Shown: positions 44,752 through 54,232 of the stretch, piece by piece | Layout of the letters: the number at the start of each line of letters is the position of its first letter | Position numbering within the stretch: the first letter of the stretch is position 1 | Source of the DNA: Arthrobacter bambusae | GTDB taxonomy: Bacteria > Actinomycetota > Actinomycetes > Actinomycetales > Micrococcaceae | Length of the DNA stretch: 64,000 nt | Reading direction: 5' to 3' | Assembly (NCBI RefSeq): GCF_022606295.1 | Contig: NZ_JAHHZS010000023.1 | Span: 1-64,000 of the forward strand | The notes under the pieces: generated by a model | What the model saw: the letters and a program-made list of their open reading frames with translations, nothing else | Told to the model about the DNA's origin: nothing | Database searches by the model: none | Position numbers and translations under genes: made by a program

Positions 44752-45948
44752 ATGACGTCAAGCCACACCACCGAAAAGGCCGAGATCGGCGCGGAACTAG
44801 TCCGCGCCACCTTCACTGACGAAATGCTTGAAGAAATGCGGGCACTCATCGGCACCGAGCTTCGTACGGCGGCCTCCGTAAACAATGAGTACGCCACACG
44901 CTTGGCCATCCTCCGCTTCGCAGAGGGCATCGGCGATGACAATCCCCTATGGACCGACGAAGAGTATGCGACCGCGAGTCCCCATGCAGGATTGATTGCA
45001 CCGCCGAGCTTCATCTTCTGCTGCCTCGGATCGATCCAGGTCGGATGGCGCGGTCTCGGCGGATTCCACGCCGAGACCAACATCAACTTCCATCGTCCTA
45101 TCCGGGTCGGGGACCGAATCACTGCGAAGGTCGTCTTCGACGGCTTCGATGGTCCAACGGATAGCTCTTTCGGCGGACGACGCATTAAGGATTACCTGCG
45201 GCAGGAATACAGGAATCAGGACGACGAGCTCGTTGCGACTTTCATCTGCTCGCGGATGAGGTTCGAGCGGGGCGAGATGCAGGAACGGCGAGAGTCCCGC
45301 GCGATCGAGCTCCCACACCCCTGGACCGACGAAGAACTGGCTGCCATCGAGGACCAGATCCTGGCCGAATCTCCCCGGGGTGCTGTGCCGCGGTATTGGG
45401 ATGACATCAAGGTCGGCGATGAGCTCGACTTCATCACCAAGGGACCGATCGGCCTCACGGACGAGATCGCCTTCATTGCCGCCGGGGCGGCACCGATTCC
45501 CCGGTTGTCCGCTCATGGTGTCGCGCTTCGCCGATACCGCAAGCATCCGAGCTGGGCTTACCGGGATCCCAACACCGGTGCCCTTGAGCCGGTTTACTCC
45601 GTGCATTACAGCGACTACGCCGCGCGGCTACAGGGCGCACAGATGGCCTACGATGTCGGAATCCAGCGGACCTGCTGGCAGATCCACTCACTGACGAACT
45701 GGATGGGCGACGCAGGGTTCCTCAAGTCGATCCATGGTCAGTACCGTTCTCACGTCTACCTGTCCGACGTCGTCCGGCTGGGTGGACGCGTGATCGAAAA
45801 GTCGATCGACGACTCCGGCGACCACGTAGTTCGCATCGAAACCTGGGCCGAAAACCAGCGCGGGCAGAACGTCATGCCGGGCTCCGCCGTCGTCAGCCTT
45901 CCCAAGCGCACCGAAGCAGAGCTCCTTCCCCTGGAAGGAGAAGCTTGA
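44752..45948 (+). CDS. double-hotdog MaoC-type acyl-CoA dehydratase
   Basis: 398-aa protein with two hotdog modules. The N-terminal FAS1-like/MaoC_N dehydratase domain spans about residues 30-170 (RFAEGIGDDNPLWTDEEYA, APPSFIFC, NINFHRPIRVGDRI). The C-terminal module (about 200-390) has VPRYWDDIKVGDEL and VYSVHYSDYAARLQGAQ. Catalyses hydration of enoyl-CoA or a related step. First gene of an operon with acyl-CoA ligase and enoyl-CoA hydratase, immediately downstream of tandem operators. Confidence 0.87.
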   Translation: MTSSHTTEKAEIGAELVRATFTDEMLEEMRALIGTELRTAASVNNEYATRLAILRFAEGIGDDNPLWTDEEYATASPHAGLIAPPSFIFCCLGSIQVGWRGLGGFHAETNINFHRPIRVGDRITAKVVFDGFDGPTDSSFGGRRIKDYLRQEYRNQDDELVATFICSRMRFERGEMQERRESRAIELPHPWTDEELAAIEDQILAESPRGAVPRYWDDIKVGDELDFITKGPIGLTDEIAFIAAGAAPIPRLSAHGVALRRYRKHPSWAYRDPNTGALEPVYSVHYSDYAARLQGAQMAYDVGIQRTCWQIHSLTNWMGDAGFLKSIHGQYRSHVYLSDVVRLGGRVIEKSIDDSGDHVVRIETWAENQRGQNVMPGSAVVSLPKRTEAELLPLEGEA

Positions 45949-47531
45949 TGTCAACAGCTATTGATGAGTGGGGCACAGATGTCAGCGTCGTCGACATGGA
46001 AGGGGTGCCCTTCCGCATGTACCGGAACCGTCCGCAGCGCCTGGGCTCGCTTCTTGCTTTTGCCAACCGTTGGGGTCACCGCCCTCACATCGTGCAAGGT
46101 GAAAGAGTCGTCAGCTTCTCGGACCTCCGGAGCGCGATAGCGGCACAGGCAACCGACTTGCGGAGGCTGGGTATTCGCGCCGGCGACAGGGTCATGATCC
46201 TCGGGTGGAACAGTCCCGAATGGATCACGAATTTCTGGGCAAGCGTCGCGGCCGGTGCTGTTCCCGTCCTTGCCAACGCCTGGTGGAGCCCGAATGAGCT
46301 CGAAGATGCCTTGGACCGAATTGCACCATCACTCGTTTTGGCGGACGAAAGAAACGCAAGGCGCATCCCGGCGGGCTGGGAAACCGGTTCATGGACTGCG
46401 CCGGCCGATGGCTCTTCCGAAGTGGAGGCTGCGGAAGTCAAGGGTGACGAGAACGAACCTGCGGTCATCATCTTCACCTCCGGAACCGAACGCCGGCCGA
46501 AGGCAGTGGTGCTGTCTCACCGCTCCTTGCTGGCCGGCCTTCATATGCTCCTGCACATCACCAAGCGACTGCCACAACAGATCGGTGAGGAGACGGGAGA
46601 AGCCGCGCTGCACACGGGTCCGATGTTCCACATCGGTGGAGTGCAGACCCTCCTCCGAGCGATCACGGTGGGCGACACCCTGGTTATGCCCAGTGGACGC
46701 TTCGACCCTGAGGAGGCCCTTCGCCTCATCGAAGAATGGAAGATCCGGCGATGGAGCGCAGTCCCGACCATGGTGTCCAGACTGCTCGAGCACCCCGATG
46801 TCCAGACGAGGAACCTGCGATCGTTGCGCTCACTCACTGTGGGCGGCGCCCCCGTGCATGCCGAGTTCCTTGAGCGCATCCGGACCGGCCTCCCCGGTGT
46901 GGAACCGCGCATTGCCACTGGATATGGGTTGACCGAGAACGGCGGCCAAGCGGTCGCCGCTTCAGGCAAAGACACCACCGACAGACCTGGGACGACCGGA
47001 AAGCCACTTCCCTGCGTGGAGATCACCATTGCCACGGCCGCTGAATTCGATGCGGGGGAGATCCTTGTTCGCAGCCCCACTCAGATGAGCGGTTACATCG
47101 GAGAAGACGAGTCTTCTATAGACAGCGAGGGTTGGCTGCACACGGGAGACCTCGGTCATCTTGACGATGACGGATACCTCTGGATCACCGGCCGCTCGAA
47201 GGACATGATCATCCGTGGAGGCGAAAACATCGCACCTTCCGCAGTTGAGGCGGTGCTTGCTCAGCTTCCGATGGTCTCCGAATCAGTTGTGTTCGGTGTT
47301 CCTCATCCGGACCTGGGCGAGGAAGTAATGGCTATCGTGGTAGCGCCGGGCGCTACAGCAGACGAGTTGCGCACAGGCCTCCATGGAAGGCTGGCTTCCT
47401 TCGCTGTACCCAGTCGGTGGAACATCCGTACTAAACCGCTGCCGCTGAACCACGCGGGCAAGATCGACCGTGCGACTTTGGTGGCGGAAGGGCGGGCCGA
47501 GGTTGTTTCGACAGGGGGAGCAGGAACATGA
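45948..47531 (+). CDS. acyl-CoA synthetase (AMP-forming ligase)
   Basis: 527-aa ANL-superfamily ligase: P-loop IIFTSGTERRPKAVVLSH, FHIGGVQT, GYGLTENGG, the hinge/adenylation core WLHTGDLGHLDDDGYLWITGR, DMIIRGGENIAPSAVE, and catalytic Lys near NHAGKIDRATL. ATG at 45948 overlaps the MaoC stop by one base (TGATG) and follows GGAAGGAG; a TTG one codon earlier is less likely. Activates the carboxylic acid product with CoA. Confidence 0.92.
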   Translation: MSTAIDEWGTDVSVVDMEGVPFRMYRNRPQRLGSLLAFANRWGHRPHIVQGERVVSFSDLRSAIAAQATDLRRLGIRAGDRVMILGWNSPEWITNFWASVAAGAVPVLANAWWSPNELEDALDRIAPSLVLADERNARRIPAGWETGSWTAPADGSSEVEAAEVKGDENEPAVIIFTSGTERRPKAVVLSHRSLLAGLHMLLHITKRLPQQIGEETGEAALHTGPMFHIGGVQTLLRAITVGDTLVMPSGRFDPEEALRLIEEWKIRRWSAVPTMVSRLLEHPDVQTRNLRSLRSLTVGGAPVHAEFLERIRTGLPGVEPRIATGYGLTENGGQAVAASGKDTTDRPGTTGKPLPCVEITIATAAEFDAGEILVRSPTQMSGYIGEDESSIDSEGWLHTGDLGHLDDDGYLWITGRSKDMIIRGGENIAPSAVEAVLAQLPMVSESVVFGVPHPDLGEEVMAIVVAPGATADELRTGLHGRLASFAVPSRWNIRTKPLPLNHAGKIDRATLVAEGRAEVVSTGGAGT

Positions 47532-48277
47532 GCGAACTCGTGTCCGCCCAGGTCGAGGGGGGCATCGCAATTGTCGAGATGCACCGGCCGCCAAGCAACT
47601 TCTTCGATGAGGCCATGCTCGCGGAACTCGCATCTGCGGTCATCGAACTGGATGCAGCCCCCGATGTCCGCGCCATTGTCCTGTGTTCGGAGGGCAAGCA
47701 CTTCTGCGCCGGTGCGGACCTCCGTGGCGTGGATGCGAATGGGCTCCGAAGCGTCTATCGGCAGGCGTTCGCAATTTTCACTGCGCGCAAGCCGATCGTC
47801 GCTGCCGTCCAGGGAGCGGCAGTCGGTGGGGGACTGGGATTGGCGTTGGCCGCAGATTTCCGGGTCGCCACAGGCGACAGCCGCTTCACCGCGAACTTCG
47901 CCAGGCTGGGTTTCCATCACGGATTCGGTCTCTCCGTTACGCTGCCGGCCGTCGTCGGACGCCAACGGGCTCTCGACCTGCTCTACACCGGCCGTTCGAT
48001 TCAGGGCGCTGAAGCGTTTGAGATCGGCCTTTGCGACCGTCTGGTCGAGTCCGACCCGAGGGAAGCGGCCGTAGGTCTGGCTATGGAGATCGCTGAGTCC
48101 GCTCCGCTCTCATTGCTCGCCATTCGGGCCACCATGCGTCGTCAACTCGTCGCAGACGTGCATGCAGCGCTGGATGTGGAAGCGACGGCCCAGTCGCACC
48201 TCCTGGGTACAGCGGACTTCGGCGAGGGCGTCGCAGCATCGGTCGCAAAGCGCCAGCCTGAGTTCGTGGGCAGATGA
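47528..48277 (+). CDS. enoyl-CoA hydratase/isomerase
   Basis: 249-aa crotonase-family protein: oxyanion-hole motifs GKHFCAGADLRG and GAAVGGGLGLALAADFRVA, then FTANFARLGFHHGFGLSVTLP. The usual second Glu position reads FHHG, so the hydratase Glu pattern is altered and an isomerase or lyase activity is possible. ATGA overlap with the ligase gene; third gene of the MaoC operon. Confidence 0.9.
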   Translation: MSELVSAQVEGGIAIVEMHRPPSNFFDEAMLAELASAVIELDAAPDVRAIVLCSEGKHFCAGADLRGVDANGLRSVYRQAFAIFTARKPIVAAVQGAAVGGGLGLALAADFRVATGDSRFTANFARLGFHHGFGLSVTLPAVVGRQRALDLLYTGRSIQGAEAFEIGLCDRLVESDPREAAVGLAMEIAESAPLSLLAIRATMRRQLVADVHAALDVEATAQSHLLGTADFGEGVAASVAKRQPEFVGR

Positions 48278-48305
48278 ATCGCACTCATGGGCAGGATGAG
48301 GTTAG

Positions 48306-49085
48306 ATGGCTGTCGTGACCAATATTCCAACGCAGGACTCCGACCGCGCACCGCAAAACCACCGGACCATCGACAGGGTGACGCGGATTGTAGAAGAGGT
48401 CGTCTACAACCCCGGGATGAGTTTCGCCGAACTCGCTCGAGTCTTGGACGCCCCGAAGAGTTCGGTGCACGGGTTCATTCGAGGACTCTTGGCAGCTGGA
48501 TGGCTGCACGAAGACAACCACCGGTTCTACCTGGGCCCAGCGGTGTATGGACTCACCCTCGCCACTGGCCACATTCGCGCGGGACTAGTTACTGACACCG
48601 ACGTTGCTGCGCTGCACGAGGCGACGGGAGTCACCACCTTCCTTGGGGTCAAGGCTGGTGACCACCTGATCTATGTCTCCGAAGCAGGGTCGGAAACCCT
48701 GGGCGGATTCGGGGCGCGCAGTAACATTCGACGCACTCTTCTTGACACGGCAGGCGGCAAAGCCATCTTGGCGTCGCTTTCGGACACTGAGCGCAACGCC
48801 TACTTTCGACGCTGCACACCAGAGGAGGCGAACCTTGTTGAACAATTCCTGGCCGAATTCGACGACATCAGGAAGACACGACTCGCCCAGAACACCCTCA
48901 GGGGCGGAGCGCGATACGCCATTGCAACGACCGTGCACAATCAATCCGGACAAGTGGTCGCCGAAGTCACCCTCGTCGGCCCGACCTCCGAAATGAAACC
49001 AAGGGCAGAAGAACTTGGCCGGGTGCTGCTTGAACACGTGGACTCCTGGAGAAACCGGTCTACAAAAGCCCGCGAGGCACTCTAG
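48306..49085 (+). CDS. IclR-family transcriptional regulator
   Basis: 259-aa regulator with an N-terminal winged helix (about residues 20-80: TIDRVTRIVEEVVYNPGMSF, ELARVLDAPKSSVHGFIRGLLAAGWL) and the C-terminal ligand-binding domain (ATGVTTFLGVKAGDHLIYV, LLDTAGGKAILASL, GGARYAIATTVHNQSGQVV). It sits 28 bp after the enoyl-CoA hydratase gene in the same direction. IclR-type regulators of aromatic catabolism such as PcaR, PcaU and PobR bind GTTCG-based palindromes and often act as paired dimers. This makes it the best candidate for the tandem GTTCG-N6-CGAAC sites in this window. Confidence 0.92.
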   Translation: MAVVTNIPTQDSDRAPQNHRTIDRVTRIVEEVVYNPGMSFAELARVLDAPKSSVHGFIRGLLAAGWLHEDNHRFYLGPAVYGLTLATGHIRAGLVTDTDVAALHEATGVTTFLGVKAGDHLIYVSEAGSETLGGFGARSNIRRTLLDTAGGKAILASLSDTERNAYFRRCTPEEANLVEQFLAEFDDIRKTRLAQNTLRGGARYAIATTVHNQSGQVVAEVTLVGPTSEMKPRAEELGRVLLEHVDSWRNRSTKAREAL

Positions 49086-49194
49086 CGAGTTCGCTTCGCC
49101 TGCACGCTTTCAGGCATCGACCGATAGAAACCTAAACACGCAAGCCGGGCCCGAACGGACCTGGACAGATTTGTCGTACCCAAAGGAGGGGACG

Positions 49195-50280
49195 TTGACC
49201 AAGGTTGCTGCCCGTGCAATGCGCGGGCCGAAGGACACTTTTGAGACGATGCTCATTGACCGGCGCGAGCTCGGTCCTGAGGACATCTACATTGAGATTG
49301 CGTATGCCGGGATCTGCCACTCGGATGTGCATCACGCACGTGCCGACTGGGGGCACACCATGTACCCGATCGTGCCCGGGCACGAGATAGCCGGCATTGT
49401 CACAGCCGTGGGGTCTGCAGTGACGAAATTCGCGATCGGCGACCGGGCCGGAATCGGCTGCATGGTGGACTCATGCAGGACGTGCGACTACTGCCGGGCA
49501 GGCCTTGAACAGTATTGCCGCGGTGGACACATTCTCGCCTACAACATGATCGACCGCGGGGGCCGTCGCACATTTGGCGGATACAGCGAAAGTATCGTCG
49601 TCGATCAGGCCTTCGCCGTGAAGATTCCCGGGAACATCCCGCTTGAGCAGGCCGCGCCGCTCATGTGCGGGGGAATCACCCTCTATTCGCCATTGCGCCA
49701 TTGGGGCGCGGGCCCCGGGAAACGGGTGGGAATTGTTGGCTTCGGCGGACTGGGCCACATCGGCACGCAGATCTCGTCTGCGCTTGGCGCCCACACGATC
49801 GTCTTCAATTTGAATCCATCTGCCAGAGAGGACGCGCTCCGTCTGGGCGCCGACGAATTCCGAACCACGACTGAGCCGAACGCATTTGATGGCCTGGAAG
49901 GCTCGCTCGACCTCATCATCTCCACTGTCCCCGCCAAACTTGACCTCGATGCATACCTGCGACTCTTGGACGTCGATGGAACTTTCGTGAATCTCGGCGT
50001 GCCTGTTGAACCGCTCAGCATCGTGCCCCACTCCCTGCTCATCAACCGTCGCTCCATTGCCGGGTCCTCCATCGGAGGCATAGCCGAGACCCAAGAGATG
50101 ATCGACTTCTGTGCAGCGAAAGGGATCGGAGCTCAGGTCGAGGTCATCGATGCGAGTTCGATTGATGACGCCTATGACCGTCTCAGCCGGGGAGATGTGC
50201 GATACCGCTTCGTCATCGATACGAGCACGATCAAAGCAAACGCCGAGACTCCCGTCATAGCCGAGCATGCCGCGATCTAA
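49195..50280 (+). CDS. zinc-dependent alcohol dehydrogenase, copy 2
   Basis: 361-aa medium-chain dehydrogenase starting with TTG at 49195, placed by AAAGGAGGGG just upstream; the longer open frame overlaps the IclR gene. Zinc and cofactor motifs: GICHSDVHHARADWG, PGHEIAGIV, VDSCRTCDYCRAGLEQYC, GIVGFGGLGHIGTQISSALG. Close paralogue of 39134-40183, including STVPA, DAYLRLLDVDGTFVNLGVP and the C-terminal DAYDRLSRGDVRYRFVIDTS. Co-oriented with and overlapping the MBL-fold gene. Confidence 0.92.
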   Translation: MTKVAARAMRGPKDTFETMLIDRRELGPEDIYIEIAYAGICHSDVHHARADWGHTMYPIVPGHEIAGIVTAVGSAVTKFAIGDRAGIGCMVDSCRTCDYCRAGLEQYCRGGHILAYNMIDRGGRRTFGGYSESIVVDQAFAVKIPGNIPLEQAAPLMCGGITLYSPLRHWGAGPGKRVGIVGFGGLGHIGTQISSALGAHTIVFNLNPSAREDALRLGADEFRTTTEPNAFDGLEGSLDLIISTVPAKLDLDAYLRLLDVDGTFVNLGVPVEPLSIVPHSLLINRRSIAGSSIGGIAETQEMIDFCAAKGIGAQVEVIDASSIDDAYDRLSRGDVRYRFVIDTSTIKANAETPVIAEHAAI

Positions 50281-51319
50281 TGCCGCGCGGCAGGATGCCA
50301 TCTCGTCCGGTGGGATGCGACCGGCAAGCGCCAAGCAGTACGCCCAGCACCTCAACCGAGGGATTCCGGATCCCGAGGAGTTCCGACCCGGCATCTGGTC
50401 GTTCGCCATCCCGTTCCTGCCCGGCGTCCCCTACACGCTGTGCTACGTCATCGAGGACTCCGCTAACGGATTTCATGTCATAGATCCAGGCGCGGATACA
50501 CCGTCCAACCGTGATCGTCTGAAAATGAATCTGTCGTCGATAGGGGCCGATCTTGGTGATATTCGTTCGGTCGCAGTCACCCACCTGCATCGTGACCACC
50601 TTGGCCTCGCTGCATGGTTGATTGACCAGAACGATCTCGCTCTTCAACTCCACGTCGACGATGAGGAAGATCTGATCAGCGGTGCGTCCAATGCACGCTA
50701 TTCCGATGATCTGGAGGCATTGGGGCTGCGTTGGGGGGTCCCTGAGAACGAGCGCAAGCGACTGCACACGGGAAGCGCAACTGCGGGGGCCAGCCCGATT
50801 CCGGCTCGCATCCGCCCGCTCGATGACGGTGAGGTGCTGCCGATTCCCGGCCGGACCGTTCGTGTTCTGCACACTCCCGGGCACACCCGCGGTCATGTCT
50901 GCTTTTCGCTGCCCGACGAGGGGTTGCTCCTGAGCGGCGACCATGTCCTGCCACACCTGAACCCTGGGATAGGCCGTGGTGGCCAGGGCGGGGAAAATCC
51001 AGTGGGGGAGTACCTCTTTTCACTGGACCGACTGGCGCAGCACGACGACGGCGAGACGGCACCGGGACACGGTTATCGCTTCTTCGATCTCGGTGCGCGC
51101 AGGACGCGAATCAGAGATCATGTGCTCCGTCGTGCCGGCGAGGTCGCCCAAGCACTGAAATCCACGCCACAGGCCACCACATGGGGGCTCGCGTCATCTC
51201 TCTCGTGGGGCGGGGGCTGGACAAATCTTTCCGCCACTCGTCTTCAGTCAGCACTCGCGCAAACTGAGATGTATGTCGAGTTCGTTGGTGCCTTGCCCAT
51301 GGGACTCCATTTGCCCTAG
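50267..51319 (+). CDS. metallo-beta-lactamase-fold hydrolase
   Basis: 350-aa MBL-fold protein with THLHRDHLG (HxHxDH), HTPGHTRGH, LLSGDHVLPH and APGHGYRF, the complete dinuclear metal-site set. The ATG at 50267 overlaps the ADH stop by 14 bp; ATG at 50315 is an alternative start. Relatives hydrolyse lactones, thioesters or esters. Position at the end of this ADH unit suggests a lactonase or thioesterase in the same pathway, which is inference. Confidence 0.88.
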   Translation: MPRSNAARQDAISSGGMRPASAKQYAQHLNRGIPDPEEFRPGIWSFAIPFLPGVPYTLCYVIEDSANGFHVIDPGADTPSNRDRLKMNLSSIGADLGDIRSVAVTHLHRDHLGLAAWLIDQNDLALQLHVDDEEDLISGASNARYSDDLEALGLRWGVPENERKRLHTGSATAGASPIPARIRPLDDGEVLPIPGRTVRVLHTPGHTRGHVCFSLPDEGLLLSGDHVLPHLNPGIGRGGQGGENPVGEYLFSLDRLAQHDDGETAPGHGYRFFDLGARRTRIRDHVLRRAGEVAQALKSTPQATTWGLASSLSWGGGWTNLSATRLQSALAQTEMYVEFVGALPMGLHLP

Positions 51320-51341
51320 GGGCTCACGCTGCCGGAGGTGT

Positions 51342-52049
51342 TCAGCGCTGGAGGAGCCCGTTGCGTCGTAGCCAGGATTCGATGTCCGGTCCTGAGTCCC
51401 GGACCCGCTCGCCCCGGATGGCGAGTCCTTCACCGATGATCGCGCCACGACAGGATTGGGCGTAGTCCCTTTTTGTGGTTCCGAGCCCGCTCATTGCATG
51501 GGTGGTGACCGCGTGGACGGTTTTGCCGGCGAAGTCGTGGCTCTCGGCGAACGTGGTCATGATCATGGGTGCCCGGACGTTCCAGATGCCGCTGGCGAGC
51601 AGCACCGTGTCGTACTGCTCGATGGAGGGCAGTGGGCCTGAGATGGCCGGGCGGGCGTTCTCGTTCTGTTCCTGGACATTGCGCGCGACAGTGGCGTCGT
51701 AGTTCACGGAATACGGCTCGGCCGGGTCGACGCGGTGTACGTCGCAGGTGATGAGTGCGCTGAGCATGCCGGCCAGCACTTCGGTATTGCCGACGTCAAG
51801 GTGAACGCGTCCGCCGTCGTGGTAGTTCTCCCCGGCGCGTGAGAAGTAAGCGAGCAGAACCCGCGCGCCATTGCCGCCGGGCACGGGCGTGGTCTGGGCA
51901 GGCTGCGTTTCTCTTTGGGGGGTCATGGTGTTGTTCGGCGCTCCTGTACTGCAGCTTGCCGTTCCGGCGGCGATCATCGCAGCGCCGAGACCCGTCACGG
52001 CCGAACGCAGGACGATGCGCCGGCCAATGGCTTGCAGCTTCGTCGGCAT
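51342..52049 (-). CDS. flavodoxin-like lipoprotein
   Basis: 235-aa protein with an N-terminal export signal (RRIVLRSAVTGLGAAMIAAG) ending in TASC, probably a lipobox, then a flavodoxin fold: VLLAYFSRAGENYHDGG (FMN phosphate loop), YDTVLLASGIWNVRAPMIM and VHAVTTHAMSGLG. ATG at 52049 is chosen because the signal peptide begins there; the upstream frame runs into non-coding DNA. An exported FMN electron carrier or quinone reductase. It lies 70 bp downstream of the aldo/keto reductase gene in the same direction. Confidence 0.85.
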   Translation of the reverse strand: MPTKLQAIGRRIVLRSAVTGLGAAMIAAGTASCSTGAPNNTMTPQRETQPAQTTPVPGGNGARVLLAYFSRAGENYHDGGRVHLDVGNTEVLAGMLSALITCDVHRVDPAEPYSVNYDATVARNVQEQNENARPAISGPLPSIEQYDTVLLASGIWNVRAPMIMTTFAESHDFAGKTVHAVTTHAMSGLGTTKRDYAQSCRGAIIGEGLAIRGERVRDSGPDIESWLRRNGLLQR

Positions 52050-52119
52050 GGTGGTCTCCCGGATCGGTTCCTCGCGTTCCCGCGGCCGGGGCGGCCGCGG
52101 GAACGCAAGGAAGGATGGG

Positions 52120-52986
52120 TTAGTTGATCCTGCGTCCGCCCAGCCAGCTGACCATGGCGGGATCGCGGTGGTCGAAGAAGAGGCTGGCACCGTTGTCCAG
52201 GGTGGCGATCAGGTTCATCTGCTCGCCCGTGAGGGCGAAGTCGAAGACGTCGAGGTTCTGGGCCATGCGTTCCGGCCGCACCGACTTGGGGATGACGACC
52301 ACTTCGCGCTGGATGAGCCAACGGAGCACCACCTGGGCGACGGACTTGCCGTGCGCTTCGGCGATGGCGCTGAGGAGCGGGTTGGTGAACAGCTCGTTGC
52401 GGCCTTCGGCGAATGGCCCCCAGGACTCGATCTGGACGCCGCGTTCGCGCATCAATGCCTGGTCGGCGGCGCGCTGGTGGAAGGGGTGGGTCTCGATCTG
52501 GTTGACGGCCGGGGCGATCTCGTTGTGGTCGATGAGGTCCACGAGCCGGTCGGGGTGGAAGTTCGAGACACCGATCGCGCGGGCGAGGCCGTCCTTGTGG
52601 AGTTCCTGCATGGCGCGCCATTCGCTGTAGTAGTCCCCGAGCGGCTGGTGGATCAGGTACAGGTCGAGGTAGTCCAGTCCGAGGCGGTTCAGTGAGTTGT
52701 CGAAAGCGCGCTTGGTGTCGTCCTGGACGCTGCCGGTGGGGGCGTGCTGGATCCAGAGTTTGGTGGTGATGAATAGTTCGTCGCGGGCGATGCCGCTCGC
52801 CTTGATCGCGGCGCCGACGGCGGCCTCGTTCAGGTAGGAGGCGGCGGTGTCGAGGTGGCGGTAACCGGCGGCGAGGGCGGCCTCGACGGCGGCCTGGGTT
52901 TCCTCGTCGGGGATCTGGAAGACGCCGAAGCCGAGGATCGGCATTTCGACGCCGTTGTTAAGGGTGACGCTCTTCATGACAGACAT
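52120..52986 (-). CDS. aldo/keto reductase
   Basis: 288-aa AKR with intact tetrad regions: [11 protein letters not shown] (Asp, Tyr), ITTKLWI (Lys), DLYLIHQP (His), followed by [23 protein letters not shown] and the NADPH motif [12 protein letters not shown]. Reduces aldehydes or ketones with NADPH. Divergent from an MmyB-like XRE regulator, with an ACTGGCAGT box upstream that is shared with the MFS gene at the right edge. Confidence 0.92.
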   Translation of the reverse strand: MSVMKSVTLNNGVEMPILGFGVFQIPDEETQAAVEAALAAGYRHLDTAASYLNEAAVGAAIKASGIARDELFITTKLWIQHAPTGSVQDDTKRAFDNSLNRLGLDYLDLYLIHQPLGDYYSEWRAMQELHKDGLARAIGVSNFHPDRLVDLIDHNEIAPAVNQIETHPFHQRAADQALMRERGVQIESWGPFAEGRNELFTNPLLSAIAEAHGKSVAQVVLRWLIQREVVVIPKSVRPERMAQNLDVFDFALTGEQMNLIATLDNGASLFFDHRDPAMVSWLGGRRIN

Positions 52987-53039
52987 GGGTCCTTACGTGC
53001 AGGGAAACTGAACAGATTCAAGTCAACCAGTCCGTGCGT

Positions 53040-53141
53040 GCGCGTGGGAGGACCTGTTGTGCGGTGTACTGGCAGTTCCTGTTAGGGCCGGTCCGGGCGT
53101 CGTCGCTCACAAACCGGACTGGCGAAAAGTGTACTGACAGT
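53040..53141. promoter_or_regulatory. divergent promoter with two ACTG(A/G)CAGT boxes
   Basis: GTGTACTGGCAGT at 53064-53076 lies on the aldo/keto-reductase side and GTGTACTGACAGT at 53129-53141 on the regulator side, 65 bp apart. Each core ACTG-R-CAGT is an imperfect palindrome. The block 53041-53084 is almost the same as 63959-64000, and the second box matches 33207-33219. Confidence 0.7.
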
Positions 53142-53180
53142 GACTCCCACGCGAGGTGGGACTGACGTACCGTCGGTTCT

Positions 53181-54098
53181 ATGAACTACAGCAACGATGT
53201 CCGCGAGTTTTTGACGACCCGGCGGGCGCGAATTACCCCCGCCAAGGCCGGGCTCCCTACGTTTGCAGGCACTCGCCGAGTAGCGGGGCTGAAGCGGGAG
53301 GAGGTGGCAATGCTCGCGGGGATGAGTACCGAATACTATGCCCGGCTCGAACGGGGCAATCTCCGCGGCGTGTCCGAGCCGGTCCTGGAATCTCTAGCCT
53401 CTGCGCTGCAGCTCGATGAAGCTGAACGAACGCACTTGTTTAACCTGGCCCGGGCGGCGATGGCCGCATCACGACCGGCGCGTACCCGAAAGCCTCGCAC
53501 AGAGCTGCGCCCGAGCATTGAAGGGGTGCTACGCGGGATGTCTGGCACTCCAGCCTATGTCCGCAACGCACGGATGGACATCGTTGCTGCGAACAGCCTC
53601 TGCTTCGCGCTCTATGCAGGCGTCCTTGAACCCGAGACATTACCCGTCAATCTGGCTCGATTTGTGTTTCTCGATCCGAGATCGCATGACTTCTTCGTTA
53701 AATGGGATTCCATTGCCGATGACCTCGCATCTTCGCTGCGAGTGAGATCCGGGAAGAGCCCAACCGACTCCGCACTGAAGTCCCTCGTGGGTGAGCTCAT
53801 AACAGGGAGCCAAGACTTCGCAACGCGCTGGGCTAGACACGACGTGCGATTCCATCGCACCGCACGGAAGGTTTTGAGGAACCCGGTTGTCGGGGAGATC
53901 GAACTTACTGGCGATTCCCTCGAACTGCCCGGAGAAGACCTGACGATTGTCGTTTATACCGCCGAGCCGGGAAGCCGTGACCAAGAAAAGCTCGATTTCT
54001 TGGCCAGCTGGAGCTCGGACCAGCGTGCCGCCGGTAAGTCGGGTGCTGCTGACCAGTCTGTGGAGTCCGAGGCCAGGAAGTCCTCCCAGGACCATTGA
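53181..54098 (+). CDS. XRE-family regulator, MmyB-like
   Basis: 305-aa regulator. Residues about 10-85 are an XRE helix-turn-helix in the MmyB-type context (RRVAGLKREEVAMLAGMSTE then YYARLERGNLRGVSE). The C-terminal PAS-like ligand-binding domain follows (TPAYVRNARMDIVAANSLCF, FVFLDPRSHDFFVKWD, WARHDVRFHRTARKVLRNPV). Relatives in Actinobacteria typically control a divergent oxidoreductase, here the aldo/keto reductase. The shared ACTG(A/G)CAGT boxes predict autoregulation and control of the MFS gene at 62526 and the CMD/SDR pair at 33330. Confidence 0.92.
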   Translation: MNYSNDVREFLTTRRARITPAKAGLPTFAGTRRVAGLKREEVAMLAGMSTEYYARLERGNLRGVSEPVLESLASALQLDEAERTHLFNLARAAMAASRPARTRKPRTELRPSIEGVLRGMSGTPAYVRNARMDIVAANSLCFALYAGVLEPETLPVNLARFVFLDPRSHDFFVKWDSIADDLASSLRVRSGKSPTDSALKSLVGELITGSQDFATRWARHDVRFHRTARKVLRNPVVGEIELTGDSLELPGEDLTIVVYTAEPGSRDQEKLDFLASWSSDQRAAGKSGAADQSVESEARKSSQDH

Positions 54099-54149
54099 CC
54101 TAACCGCGCTCCAAGAACCTCATCTGTGCTGCAGGGCGCTCCCGCCGGA

Positions 54150-54161
54150 AGAGTATATTGT
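54150..54161 (+). promoter_or_regulatory. possible GntR autoregulatory site
   Basis: AGAGTATATTGT resembles the perfect palindrome AGAGTATACTCT at 59728-59739; GTGTATAC also covers the GntR start codon at 54233-54240. GTATAC-centred sites are typical of FCD-type GntR regulators. Confidence 0.35.
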
Positions 54162-54232
54162 GGGAAAATAGGGTTGGACGCGGCCCGCGGGGTCGAAGGG
54201 CAGATCGCCGGCATACGGCAACGGGAGCAAAT

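Noticed and set aside
49089..49104. GTTCG-CTTCGC-CTGCA upstream of the second zinc ADH as an operator.
   Set aside because: Right arm does not match and no second site exists at the 20-bp offset.
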